Assembly (NCBI RefSeq): GCF_041103235.1
Contig: NZ_JBGCUN010000003.1
Coordinates: forward strand, 282,392-346,391
Direction: 5' to 3'
DNA: 64,000 nucleotides
Source: Yoonia sp. R2331
GTDB taxonomy: Bacteria > Pseudomonadota > Alphaproteobacteria > Rhodobacterales > Rhodobacteraceae
A program made the position numbers and the translations under genes. The stretch's first letter is position 1. Each line of letters starts with the position of its first letter. Below the pieces are notes generated by a model. The model saw nothing but the letters and a program-made list of their open reading frames with translations. It ran no database searches and was not told the DNA's origin. Positions 36,521 through 50,510 of this stretch are shown piece by piece.

Positions 36521-37156
36521 CTATTCCGCCGCGACAGCATCGCCGCCCTGATCATGCCGCGTGACAACCGGCTGGCTGATCCGGGTCTCTGCGGCTTCTG
36601 CGAATATCGCCGCCACCTCTTGCGCATCCTTGATGCAGCGCAGCGCGGGCTGCGTGCGCGCCATCCGCCAGGGCCGCACATGCGGCCAGCTCATCAGGAA
36701 TGACAGCCGTGCCTCACCGATCAATTCAAACGCAAGCGTGCCGTGGCCCGACTTGCGCACATCCAGCGACGCCGTTCCGATCCATGTGTAAGGCAGGTTC
36801 AGCGTCATGGTCAGCGCCGCCCCGATCCGCATCGCCACCCGCTTGTTGGTCAGCGTGTAGACCGCCGACCGCGCCTGAATGACCGCCAAAAGGTACAGAA
36901 CCCCGCAGGCCAAAGCCCCCGACAGCACAAACGGCACCCCGTGCATCACCGCGATGCCCAAGGGAAAATCCGCCGAGGACACACCAACCCGCCACAACGC
37001 CAGCAAGGCGAAATAGGCCGCGACCCACCGCACCTTATAAGCCTCGCGCGCCAGCATCCCGGCATCGGGCGACCCCTGCCACAGGATGTGCTCATCCTCG
37101 GGCAACTGCTCAGGCAATCCCCTTACCGGTTCAAAGTTGAAATCGTCGTGGCTCAT
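36521..37156 (-). CDS. puhB: Photosynthetic complex assembly protein PuhB
   Basis: A 211-aa membrane protein with a bacterial PH-like domain and about three helices; PuhB assists reaction-centre assembly and LH1 amount. The N-terminus MSHDDFNFEPVRGLPEQLPEDEHILWQGSPD is typical of the family. The start is at 37156; the frame opens earlier, at 37201. It lies downstream of puhA across a strong hairpin (37177-37199). Confidence 0.92.
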   Translation of the reverse strand: MSHDDFNFEPVRGLPEQLPEDEHILWQGSPDAGMLAREAYKVRWVAAYFALLALWRVGVSSADFPLGIAVMHGVPFVLSGALACGVLYLLAVIQARSAVYTLTNKRVAMRIGAALTMTLNLPYTWIGTASLDVRKSGHGTLAFELIGEARLSFLMSWPHVRPWRMARTQPALRCIKDAQEVAAIFAEAAETRISQPVVTRHDQGGDAVAAE

Positions 37157-37176
37157 CTTGGTCCCCTTGGTGGTCA

Positions 37177-37199
37177 GGGGCGGCTGGCGACGCCGCCCC
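37177..37199 (-). terminator. Intercistronic stem-loop between puhA and puhB
   Basis: GGGGCGGC and GCCGCCCC arms of 8 bp with a 7-nt loop, placed directly after the puhA stop and before puhB. No T-run follows on the minus strand, so it is more likely a 3'-end stabiliser or processing element than a full terminator. Confidence 0.6.
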
Positions 37200-37207
37200 A
37201 CGTGTGG

Positions 37208-37975
37208 TTAGGCGTTGCCCTTGGCGTAAAGCGTACCGCCGGCGTAATAGGCCATGATCTTGTCTTCCTCGAGCAGTGTGACCTGATCGGCGGCCTTGGT
37301 TTTTGGCACACCTTCCCAGTTGTGGGCGTGCAGGCTGCGCACGGTGACGCGGTCACTGCCAATCTTGGCCATGTTGATCGGGATCAGCCGGGTCTTGCCG
37401 CTGCCTTCGGGGTTCAGATCAACCGTCAGGAACCGCACCAGCGCTTCGGGCACATCCACCCACATGTCGGTGCAGCGGCCTACGACCTCTCCGTCGCCAC
37501 CCAGCACAGGCTTGCCGCGTGGGTCACGGCCCGCGCTGACGTGGAAATCACTCAGCGTGTCCATCGGCCTGATCTTCACATGGCCATGCGCATCCAACTC
37601 GGGCGCATCGCGGCGCGGGGCCCAGCTTGCCGGACCAACCCCATCCAGCATCGGATCACCCGTCGGCACCCAAGGCGCACCGGTCGCGGTGGCAGAAGGT
37701 GCCAGCGCCAGATCAGTGCGCATCTTGCTGGTCTCGTAGTCGATGCTTGGCACCGTCAGCTCGCCGCGCCCATCGCGCAGCTTAAAGGTCTTGGCCTTGG
37801 GCAGCGGCAGCAGGCTTTCGTTCGCCGGCACACCGTCGTCATCATCACGCAGCGGATAACCTTCGCGCTGGTTCTCCGTTTGCAGGTAGTAAATCAGCCC
37901 TGCGAAAAACAGCCAGAACAGCCAGATCGCGGCACTCGCCAGATCGAAGTCGCCAAAGAATGTCTCACCAACCAT
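37208..37975 (-). CDS. puhA: Photosynthetic reaction centre H subunit
   Basis: The 255-aa H subunit caps the L/M core and guides proton uptake to QB. It has a single N-terminal helix (ASAAIWLFWLFFAGLIYYLQTENQREGYPL) and a cytoplasmic PRC-barrel domain, with VVGRCTDMWVDVPEALVRFL and the C-terminal VTLLEEDKIMAYYAGGTLYA. puhA is 18 nt after lhaA and precedes puhB and puhC. The L, M and cytochrome subunits (puf) are not in the window. Confidence 0.97.
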   Translation of the reverse strand: MVGETFFGDFDLASAAIWLFWLFFAGLIYYLQTENQREGYPLRDDDDGVPANESLLPLPKAKTFKLRDGRGELTVPSIDYETSKMRTDLALAPSATATGAPWVPTGDPMLDGVGPASWAPRRDAPELDAHGHVKIRPMDTLSDFHVSAGRDPRGKPVLGGDGEVVGRCTDMWVDVPEALVRFLTVDLNPEGSGKTRLIPINMAKIGSDRVTVRSLHAHNWEGVPKTKAADQVTLLEEDKIMAYYAGGTLYAKGNA

Positions 37976-37993
37976 ATCGTGTCCTCTCGGTGG

Positions 37994-39424
37994 TCATGTC
38001 GGAAAATCCGCCAACTGCAGTTTGGCGGTCCGCTCAGTCGTCATCGCCCGAACCCTTACCAGGGGCCCCAGAACGATCAGGGTCATGAAAAGAAGGCCAA
38101 TCTCGGTGTGGTAAACAACCGAATAGCCCGTGGCAGGCGTGGCGAGCGCCTCTCCCAAAGTGCCGTTCCCAGCGGCATGGTTCACGAGGTCACGCACCGT
38201 GCCCCCGATAAAGATGGATAGCCCGGCACCGGTGGCCTGTGCGGCCCCCCAGGCACCCAGCGCAAGCCCCCGACCGGCCATACCGGTCGTTGGCATCGTC
38301 ATGGCAGCCGTCAAGGTGGCAACCCCGAACAAACCACCGCCAAAACCAATCAGCGTGGCCCCGGCGAAAAACAAAGGCGCGGAATTGAGCGGTGCGGCAA
38401 ATATCACCGCCGCGAAAGCCGCCACGCCCACCAACAGGCCGCGCACGGCCATGCGGTAGGGATCAATGCGCGCCGCCAACCAGCGCGCGGCCAGCCAAAA
38501 CCCCAGCAACGCGCCACCGGCCCATGTGGCCGTCAGCAGCGTCGTAGCACTGACGCTCAGCCCCAGAATTTCGCCGCCATAGGGTTCCAGCAACACGTCC
38601 TGCATGTTGAAGGCCATCGTGCCCAGAAACACCACCGCCAACAGACGGCCCGCATCACCGCCGCTTGCAAAATCGGCCCAGGCGTCGCGGAACAGCGGGC
38701 GCGGGGCCTCGCGCTCGGCCCGGCTCATCGGTTTGACCTTCTCCTGTCGCCACAATGCGATCAGGTTCAACAGCAACGTGACCACCGCCGTGCCCTGCAC
38801 CACTTGCACCAGCCGCAGCGATGAATAATCCCGCAGCAAGGCACCGATCACGATGGCACTCAGCGCCATGCCAACCAGGAACATCACGTAAAGCAGCGCC
38901 ACGACCCTTGGCCGTGTCTCTTCTGTCGCGCGATCCGCGGCCAGCGCCAGCCCCGCAGTCTGGGTCATGTGCATCCCCAGCCCGGTCAACAGAAACGCCA
39001 GTGCCGCACCGGCATAGCCCGCCCAGGCCGCATCAATCGTGCGCTGGCCCGACAGCACCAGCAAGGCCATCGGCATGATTGCCAAGCCGCCAAACTGCCA
39101 CATCGTCCCGAACCACAGATACGGGATCCGCTTCCAGCCGATTGCACTGCGATAGGTGTCCGACTTGAACCCGAGGAGCGCCCGCAAGGGAGCGACGAGG
39201 ACAGGTATCGCGATCATGCAGGCGACCAGTGTCGCGGCGATCCCCTGCTCGACAATCATCACCCGATTGAGCGTGCCCAACAGCATGACCGACGCCATCC
39301 CGACCGAAACCTGAAACAAGCTTAGCCGCAGCAGCTGGCTCAGCGGCAAGTCATCGCTGACTGCATCGCTGAACGGCAACAGCTTCAGGCTGACAGATTT
39401 CAGGGCATCGGCCTTGAACAGCAT
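37994..39424 (-). CDS. lhaA: Light-harvesting 1 assembly protein LhaA (PucC-like)
   Basis: A 476-aa MFS/PucC-family protein with about twelve helices that delivers bacteriochlorophyll or assembles LH1. The opening LPLSQLLRLSLFQVSVGMASVMLLGTLNRVMIVE and GFKSDTYRSAIGWKRIPYLW are conserved. It overlaps the bchM stop as TGATG and leads into puhA. Confidence 0.94.
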   Translation of the reverse strand: MLFKADALKSVSLKLLPFSDAVSDDLPLSQLLRLSLFQVSVGMASVMLLGTLNRVMIVEQGIAATLVACMIAIPVLVAPLRALLGFKSDTYRSAIGWKRIPYLWFGTMWQFGGLAIMPMALLVLSGQRTIDAAWAGYAGAALAFLLTGLGMHMTQTAGLALAADRATEETRPRVVALLYVMFLVGMALSAIVIGALLRDYSSLRLVQVVQGTAVVTLLLNLIALWRQEKVKPMSRAEREAPRPLFRDAWADFASGGDAGRLLAVVFLGTMAFNMQDVLLEPYGGEILGLSVSATTLLTATWAGGALLGFWLAARWLAARIDPYRMAVRGLLVGVAAFAAVIFAAPLNSAPLFFAGATLIGFGGGLFGVATLTAAMTMPTTGMAGRGLALGAWGAAQATGAGLSIFIGGTVRDLVNHAAGNGTLGEALATPATGYSVVYHTEIGLLFMTLIVLGPLVRVRAMTTERTAKLQLADFPT

Positions 39425-40113
39425 CAGCGGACCCCCTCGAACGTCAGACAGGTCGAGATATAGAACCCCGATTTCACCCGTTCGATCTTGCGCAGGTTGC
39501 CCCGCACACCGGCATCGCGCAACGCGCTGGCCACGCCTGCCGCGCGGTGCGGCACCATCTGCGGCGACCGGTCCGCGCGGGGGAATAATTTGCCCGCCCG
39601 GAACATCGCCATCAAAAGCGGTGTGCGCGGTGGTAAGGTAAATATTGTCTTTCCATCGACGCGCTTGGTTAATTTCCCTAACAGCGCGGCAATGTCTGTT
39701 GCTGAATAGTAAATCAGCGAATCCATCGCCATCACGTGGTCAAAGGCGCCATTGGTCGCCTCCAACATATCGCCCGCGACAAAGTCGATCTGCCCACGCA
39801 ATTTGGCCGGGCAACGCTCTTGCGCGATGCCCACCAGTTTGGGTGAGATATCGACCGCCACCACCGTGGCCCCACGCTGTGCCAACTCCACCGCCATCGC
39901 GCCTGTGCCGCATCCTGCATCCAGAATGCGCGCACCACGCAGATCCTCGGGCAGTTGCGCCAGCATAAGGCTGCGCATCCGGTCACGCCCCGCCCGCACG
40001 GTTGCGCGCACACCGCTCACCGGCGCGTCAGAGGTCAGACGCTCCCAGACTTTGGTGGCGCTCCGGTCGAAATAATCCTCGACCCGGTCGCGTGTGGCGG
40101 CGTAATTGCTCAT
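39424..40113 (-). CDS. bchM: Mg-protoporphyrin IX O-methyltransferase
   Basis: A 229-aa SAM-dependent methyltransferase making the monomethyl ester substrate of AcsF. Motif I is ARILDAGCGTGAMAVELA, followed by VVAVDISPKLVGIAQE. It follows bchL with an 88-nt gap that holds an 11-bp tandem array, and its stop overlaps lhaA. Confidence 0.95.
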   Translation of the reverse strand: MSNYAATRDRVEDYFDRSATKVWERLTSDAPVSGVRATVRAGRDRMRSLMLAQLPEDLRGARILDAGCGTGAMAVELAQRGATVVAVDISPKLVGIAQERCPAKLRGQIDFVAGDMLEATNGAFDHVMAMDSLIYYSATDIAALLGKLTKRVDGKTIFTLPPRTPLLMAMFRAGKLFPRADRSPQMVPHRAAGVASALRDAGVRGNLRKIERVKSGFYISTCLTFEGVR

Positions 40114-40164
40114 CCGGTTTGCCCCTCGCCACCTTGCGGGTTAACGCGAATTAAGACCTTGGGC

Positions 40165-41146
<982 letters not shown>

Positions 41147-41162
41147 TCAAACATTGCGGGCA

Positions 41163-44100
41163 TCATTCGGCTGCGACCCCCTCAACGTGATCTTCCAAAG
41201 CGTCCGCTGCATCTTGCAGCGCCGCCAATGTGTCCTGATCCGGCGCCCAATAGTCCCTATCGCTGGCTTCCAGCAGGCGATTCGCCATTCGGGCGCTGGC
41301 TTGCGGGTTCAAATTCGCCAATCGGTTGCGCATTTCGTCGTCCAGCACAAAGGTCTCTGACAGGCGCTGGTAGACCCACGGCTCCACTTCGCCAGTCGTC
41401 GCTGACCAGCCCACCGTGTTTGTGATATGCGCCTCGATCTGGCGCACGCCCTCGTGGCCATGTTTCAGCAGGCCCTCGTAAAACTTCGGGTTCAGCGACC
41501 GCGATCGCGTCTCAAGCGCGACCTGATCCTGCAAAGTGCGCACCTTGGCCCCACCTCGCGTTTGATCGCCAATATAAACCGGCGCGGCCTCACCCTTGGC
41601 CCGTTTCACAGCCCGTGAAATGCCGCCCAGCGTATCAAAATAATGATCCACGGTGGTCACGCCCAACTCAACCGATTCAAGGTTTTGATAGGCTAAGTCC
41701 ACGTCTTTTAACGCTTTTTGCAGCAACGCGGGGTTCTGTGCCGCCTTGCCATCGGTGCCATAGGCAAAGCTTTTGCGCGCCTCATAGGCATCCGCCAACT
41801 CATCCTCATCCCCGAAGGCAGAGCTGTCGATCAACTGATTGACGTTCGACCCATAGGCCCCTTCGGCATTGGAAAAGACCCGCAAAGCAGCATTTTCCAG
41901 ATCGCATCCCATCTCGGCGGCATAAGTCTGCGCATGGGCCTTGATAAAGTTCATCTCTGCCGGTTCATCAGCCTGCGCACATTTCAACGCAGCCTCCGCC
42001 AGCATCCGGGTTTGCAACGGCAACAGATCGCGGAAGATGCCCGACAGCGTCATCACCACATCAATCCGGGGCCGCCCCAACTGCTCTAGCGGGATCAATT
42101 CAGCCCCCGCCAAACGCCCGAAACTGTCAAAGCGCGGCGCGCAGCCCATCAGCGCCAGCGCCTGCCCGATTGGTCCACCGTCGCTCTTGATGTTGTCCGA
42201 TCCCCACAGCACCAACGCCACGGTCCGCGGCAATTTCGCATGGGTTTCCAACAGCAATTCCGCCTGTTTCGCCCCTTCCGACAGGGCAAAGGCCGTGGGC
42301 ATCCGGAACGGGTCAAAGGCATGAATATTGCGCCCGGTGGGCAGGATGTCCGCGTTGCGAATGACATCACCGCCCGGCACCGGCGGGATAAACTGCGCAT
42401 TCAGCGCCCGCATCATCGCAGGCAATTCGTGGTCTTCTTTCAGCAGCTTAGCGACCTCTGGTGTGGCATCCACCATCAGTTCCAGCATCTCTGCATGGGC
42501 CACATCCGTCATTGGCCGGCCAACAATGTGCAGCCCGTCCGGGATCAGCGCCCCTTCGGTTTCCTGCACCGTCAGCCACAGCTTTTGCAGGTCATCCGCT
42601 GCCAGATCGACCACTGCGGCCTGATCGCGGATCAAAGCCTCAAGATCACTTCGGGCAGCGTCCGCATCTTCCATGCTGCGCCAACGGATCAGGCTGTCTT
42701 TCAGCTCTGCCAAGCCCTTATAGAGCCCCGCCTGCGCCAGCGGCGGTGTCAGATGCGTGACCGTGACGGCACCGCTGCGACGCTTGGCAAGGCTCGCCTC
42801 GCTGGGGTTGTTGGCGGCATAAAGATAGACGTTTGGCATCTCGCCAATCAGGCGGTCCGGCCAGTCGCGCCCACCCAATCCGGCCTGTTTGCCCGGCATG
42901 AATTCCAGCGCCCCGTGCATCCCAAAATGCAGCACCGCATCAGCGCCGTAGGTGTCGCGAAGCCATTGGTAAAACTGTACAAAAGCATGTGTCGGGGCAA
43001 AGCCGCGCTCGAACAGCAGCCGCATCGGGTCGCCCTCGTAACCAAACGCAGGCTGCACGCCGACAAAGACATTGCCAAAGTGCTGGCCCAGCACAAAGAC
43101 ACCACGCCCATCCGACTGAACCCGCCCGGGCGCTGGCCCCCAGGCCGCTTCAACCTCTTCCAAACAGGCGGTATCGCGCACAATGGTTTCGGCATCCACA
43201 TGGGCCGCCACATTGGCCTCTTGCCCGTATTGCTGGGCGTTGCCTTTCAGCACGGCATCCCGCAGGGCATCAACCGAAGACGGCAGATCAACCTGATAGC
43301 CTTCCGCTTTCATTTGTTTCAAGGTGTTGAAAAGGCTTTCAAAAACGCTCAGGTACGCCGCTGTCCCGACAGCACCTGCATTGGGTGGAAAGCCGAACAA
43401 AACAATGGCAATTTTCTTGTCCGCATTGCCCTTGCGTCGCAGATTTGCAAGGCGCACCACCTTTTCCGTCAGACTGTCGACGCGTTCATGGCATGGCGCC
43501 ATCGCCTTATGGGCATCGCGGGCCTGACACATGTGCTTGCAGCCCTGACAGCCTGTATTGCCGTGCCGCCCGGCAAAGACCGTCGGGTTGGTCGCGCCAT
43601 CAATTTCCGGCAAGGCCACCAGCATCGTGGTTTCAATTGGGCCCAGCCCTTGATCGCTGTCGGACCACTGGCCAAGTGTCTGAAATTCCAACGGCTGGGC
43701 CGCGACATAAGGGACATCCAGCCGCTGAAGCAGGTCCACGGCAGCCGCACTATCGTTGTACGCCGGACCACCCACCAGGGAAAATCCGGTGAGCGAGACC
43801 ATCGCATCGACCTTGCCCATAAAGTAGTTCTCGACCGCGGGACCGCCATCCAAGCCGCCTGCAAAGGCCGGAATCACCCGCAAGCCTCGCGCTTCGAAGG
43901 AACGGATAACGGCGTCATAGTGCGCCGTGTCGCTGGCCAGAATGTAGCTACGCAGCATCAGCACGCCAATCGTACGTGCGCCGCTGCCAGCGGCGGGTAA
44001 ATCGTTGATATCCGTGATAATATGGTGTCCCGGCAGATCGGGGTGATACAGCCCAACCTCGGGGTATTCGATTGGCAGGTCAGCGGTGACCTTTTCCCAA

Positions 44101-44688
44101 TCGGGGCGATCTGCATAGCGATCCAACAGATACCGCAGCATGCTTTCGATGTTGTCGTCTGACCCGCCCAGCCAATACTGCATCGACAGGAACCAGGCCC
44201 GCAAATCCTGGCTTTTGCCGGGGATCAGCTTCAGCAGTTTCGGCAAGCGCCGCAGTGCCTTCATCTTCTTTGCACCGGACTGACGATCCTGTTTGCCAGA
44301 CCCGCGCAGCTTTTTCAGCAGCGCCATTGCGCCGCTGGCAGGCTTGGCCATGTCCAGATCACCCATGCGGGTCGCTTTGACGATGGCGCTATCCGAAATC
44401 AGCCCGACCATTGCATCGCAATCGTCGCGACGTGCTTCCATCGCGGGCAGGATCGCGCTGACGTGTTCATCCAGAAACAGGAGGTTCGCAATAATGATAT
44501 CGGCCCGCGCGACGGCGTTCTTGGCGGCGTCAAGGGCTGCGGGGTTCTCACCCCATTCAGCGGCTGCATGCACCTGCACGTCCAGCCCCGGAAACTGCGG
44601 CGCAAGACGTGGTGCCACACGCGCAGCAGGACCGGCCGAATGCTGGTCCAGCGTCACGATCACGACGCGATAAGGTTTATGCATCACC

Positions 44689-44699
<11 letters not shown>
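41163..44699 (-). CDS. bchH: Magnesium chelatase catalytic subunit BchH
   Basis: The 1178-aa porphyrin-binding subunit of magnesium chelatase and the branch point from heme. It has the cobaltochelatase/CobN-like architecture; recognisable segments include [38 protein letters not shown] and [21 protein letters not shown]. The ATG at 44699 has AAAGG upstream and overlaps bchB by 11 nt; the ATG at 44684 (MHKPYRVV) is nearly as likely. Confidence 0.95.
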
Positions 44700-48004
<3,305 letters not shown>

Positions 48005-48058
48005 GTCCACCTCATCTGACAGTGCTTAGTGTAAAGGTTAGGTCCGCAATTGCAGATG

Positions 48059-48076
48059 TGTCAACCTTGCGTTACA
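48059..48076 (-). promoter_or_regulatory. PpsR box and -35 of the bchF promoter
   Basis: TGTCAACCTTGCGTTACA on the plus strand (TGTAACGCAAGGTTGACA on the minus) fits TGT-N12-ACA. On the minus strand its last six bases, TTGACA, can act as -35, with TAACCT 18 nt downstream as -10, leading to bchF. Confidence 0.85.
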
Positions 48077-48182
48077 TATTGCGCGCAGCTTCACTCGGCG
48101 CGGTCGCAGGCGTGCCCCGCGCCGCTTTTTCCTTTGTTTGATGGCAAATGGCTCGCAATTGTTCACGTAGGCTTATTGGCTA

Positions 48183-48223
48183 TGTCAATTTGCTTTGACA
48201 TTACCCCAGCCAAACATGACAAT
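48183..48223 (+). promoter_or_regulatory. PpsR box and promoter of ppaA
   Basis: TGTCAATTTGCTTTGACA (48183-48200) fits TGT-N12-ACA. Its right half is TTGACA (48195-48200), followed 17 nt later by GACAAT (48218-48223), a plausible sigma-70 promoter 56 nt before ppaA. PpsR could thus control its own antirepressor. Confidence 0.82.
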
Positions 48224-48278
48224 GCGGAAAGGTTGGATTTTCGGCTTCTGAAGGCGAATCCGACAAAAGGACGCGCGA

Positions 48279-49049
48279 ATGCCCGATGACCACAGATATG
48301 ACGGCGCGACGCAGACTCGTGGATCGCCCGGCGCGCAGCGACCGGAACGGTCAGGGATTCCATCAACAGCCAACACAAGTGCCCTGACGGACCGGTTGGA
48401 ACAGGCCGCGCTGTCGTCGGACCCCGAAGCAATCCCGCGTATGTTGGCCCGGTTTCTGGTTGAGGATGTTGGCCCCCATGACATTGCCGACATTCATATC
48501 CCTGCGGCGGCCCGAAGTTTGGGCGATGCGTGGTGCAAGGACGAGATTGGTTTTGCGAACGTGACAATTGGCTGTTCCCGGCTGCAATCCATGCTGCGCG
48601 AGCTTGGCCAATTCTGGACGGGAGACGGCGTTCTGGGCGCGGATGCACCGACCGTTTTGTTGATTGTGGGTTATGACATCCACCACACGTTGGGTGCGAT
48701 GGTTTTGTCGAGCCAATTGCGGCGCAAAGGCATTTCGGTGCGGGTGATGCTAAACGCAAAAGCGCAGGATGCTGCACTTGCCGCGCGGCGCGGAAACTAC
48801 GATGCCATATTCATGTCCGCCAGCTGCGGCGAAAGACTTGAAAGCTTGCGCTATATCGTAGAATCTATCAAGCGAGAACAGGAACATCAGACCCCGATCG
48901 TCATCGGCGGCACGATCCTGACCGAAGCAGACGATGTCCAGGCTAAGACCGGGGCAGACTATACGACGAATGACCCGGACGAGGCCCTTGCTCTTTGCGG
49001 ACTAACCAACACAAAAAGATCGACCCCAAAGATCAGGGAACTGAGTTAG
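48279..49049 (+). CDS. ppaA: Antirepressor PpaA/AerR, cobalamin-binding
   Basis: A 256-aa cytosolic regulator with a B12-binding/SCHIC-type domain (about residues 115-250: VLLIVGYDIHHTLGAMVLSSQLRRKG, VIGGTIL) after a helical segment. In Rhodobacter the homologue binds cobalamin and counteracts PpsR/CrtJ in response to light or redox; that is taken from the family. The ATG at 48279 follows AAAAGG. It lies between bchF and ppsR, the classic arrangement. Confidence 0.92.
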   Translation: MPDDHRYDGATQTRGSPGAQRPERSGIPSTANTSALTDRLEQAALSSDPEAIPRMLARFLVEDVGPHDIADIHIPAAARSLGDAWCKDEIGFANVTIGCSRLQSMLRELGQFWTGDGVLGADAPTVLLIVGYDIHHTLGAMVLSSQLRRKGISVRVMLNAKAQDAALAARRGNYDAIFMSASCGERLESLRYIVESIKREQEHQTPIVIGGTILTEADDVQAKTGADYTTNDPDEALALCGLTNTKRSTPKIRELS

Positions 49050-49084
49050 ATGGTCAGGACAACGCAAAAGCAAAGCGTTCGCCC

Positions 49085-50494
49085 ATGACATCCCGTGGGA
49101 CAAAATACTGGAATTCCGGAACTATTCCGCTGATCGCACCCGATATTCTGGGCGACATCATTGCGGAGGTTGCGGACCTTGGCATCGTTGTGAATGACGA
49201 CGGCACAGTTTTGTCTGTGCTGGTCAATCCCAGCTATGAGGCTTTCCGCAAGTTGGAAAAGATCGAAGGGCAGGACATTCGTCAGGCGTTGACCGTCGAA
49301 TCCGTCGCCAAATTCAACGAACGTTTTGGGGCGTTTCTTGAAGACCGTTCTGATGTGCGTCCGGTTGAGTTGAACCATTCGGACGCGACGGCGCGGTGGG
49401 AATTTCCTGTTCGATATAGCTTTCATCATATCGGGCCTGATGGTGCGGTGCTGATGTTGGGCCGCGATTTGCGTCCGGTCGCCGAGATGCAGCAGCAGTT
49501 GGTCAAAGCTCAGCTGTCGCTGGAACGGGACTACGAAGCGCAGCGCGAATATGAAACGCGGTTCCGCGTGTTGATTGAAAATTCTGCCGATGCCATTTTG
49601 TTGGTGTCACTGCAAAGCGGCAAGATCACGGATGCAAACGCGCACGCTGGCAATCTTCTCGGACGCAGCAGAGAGCGCGTTGTCGGCATGAACTTTTCTG
49701 CGGGCTTTGCCGACAACGGTGAAAACAAGGTTCTGGACAGTCTGGCCGATCACGCATTGTCCGAGGCAGATGGCCCTTTTACGGCGCGTTTGGCCCATGA
49801 CGCGGCACCCGTTCTGATCCACGGGACAGCGTTCCGGGTTGCGGGCGAACGGCTGATGATGTGTCGGATTAGCCCGAAAGAAGGTACCGAAACTGCCGCC
49901 GACCAACTGACAGACAATCTGCGTAAGCTTTTTCAGACCGGACCGGATGCAATTGTCTTTGCGGCGCAAAACGGCACAATTCTGTCTGCAAATGACGCAT
50001 TCCTGAACTTGTTGGATACCGCCCACGACAATCGCGTGCGGGGCAAGAACCTTGCGGACTTCATGCTGCGCGGGTCTGTGGACCTGAAGGTTATGACCGA
50101 AAACGCGGCGCGGTCCGGCAGAATGCGCATGTATGCAACCAAGGTTGCGGGCGAGTATGGCAGCCCGCGCAGTGTTGAGGTTGCAGTGACCGAGCTTCAG
50201 GCAGGTGATACGCCGGTTTTTGCCTTTGCCCTGCGCGAGGCGAACCGCATGGATGCACCCACATCCGCAGCAGAAGCAATTGACGAAAATATGCAGTCGG
50301 TGATGGAGCTTGTGGGCTCTGCCACGCTGAAGGACATCGTCGCAGAAACCACCAATGTCGTCGAAAAGATGTGTATCGAAACGGCGATTGAGCTGACGAT
50401 GAACAACCGCGTCGCCGCTGCCGAGATGCTGGGGCTGTCGCGCCAATCGCTTTACGTCAAGCTGCGCAAGTTCGACATCATGAGCCGCGACTGA
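49085..50494 (+). CDS. ppsR: Photosynthesis repressor PpsR/CrtJ
   Basis: A 469-aa repressor binding TGT-N12-ACA. It has an N-terminal domain, tandem PAS domains (about 20-130, 155-270, 280-400) and a C-terminal Fis-type helix-turn-helix (RVAAAEMLGLSRQSLYVKLRKF). Both redox-relevant cysteines are present: Cys260 (LMMCRIS), near the position of Cys251, and Cys430 (EKMCIETAIELT), matching the HTH cysteine Cys424 of R. sphaeroides. The start at 49085 lies 35 nt after ppaA; its ribosome binding site is weak. Confidence 0.95.
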   Translation: MTSRGTKYWNSGTIPLIAPDILGDIIAEVADLGIVVNDDGTVLSVLVNPSYEAFRKLEKIEGQDIRQALTVESVAKFNERFGAFLEDRSDVRPVELNHSDATARWEFPVRYSFHHIGPDGAVLMLGRDLRPVAEMQQQLVKAQLSLERDYEAQREYETRFRVLIENSADAILLVSLQSGKITDANAHAGNLLGRSRERVVGMNFSAGFADNGENKVLDSLADHALSEADGPFTARLAHDAAPVLIHGTAFRVAGERLMMCRISPKEGTETAADQLTDNLRKLFQTGPDAIVFAAQNGTILSANDAFLNLLDTAHDNRVRGKNLADFMLRGSVDLKVMTENAARSGRMRMYATKVAGEYGSPRSVEVAVTELQAGDTPVFAFALREANRMDAPTSAAEAIDENMQSVMELVGSATLKDIVAETTNVVEKMCIETAIELTMNNRVAAAEMLGLSRQSLYVKLRKFDIMSRD

Positions 50495-50510
50495 ACCAGT
50501 TCTGGTTCAG
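50491..50510. terminator. Palindrome spanning both convergent stop codons
   Basis: CTGAACCAG and CTGGTTCAG, 9-bp arms with a TT loop. The ppsR stop is in the left arm and the stop of the PCuAC gene in the right arm. There is no T-run on either side. Confidence 0.5.

Noticed and set aside
42240..44000. 586-residue open frame on the plus strand
   Set aside because: Lies wholly antisense to bchH, rich in His, Gln and Arg as expected for the complement of high-GC coding DNA, with no known motif.
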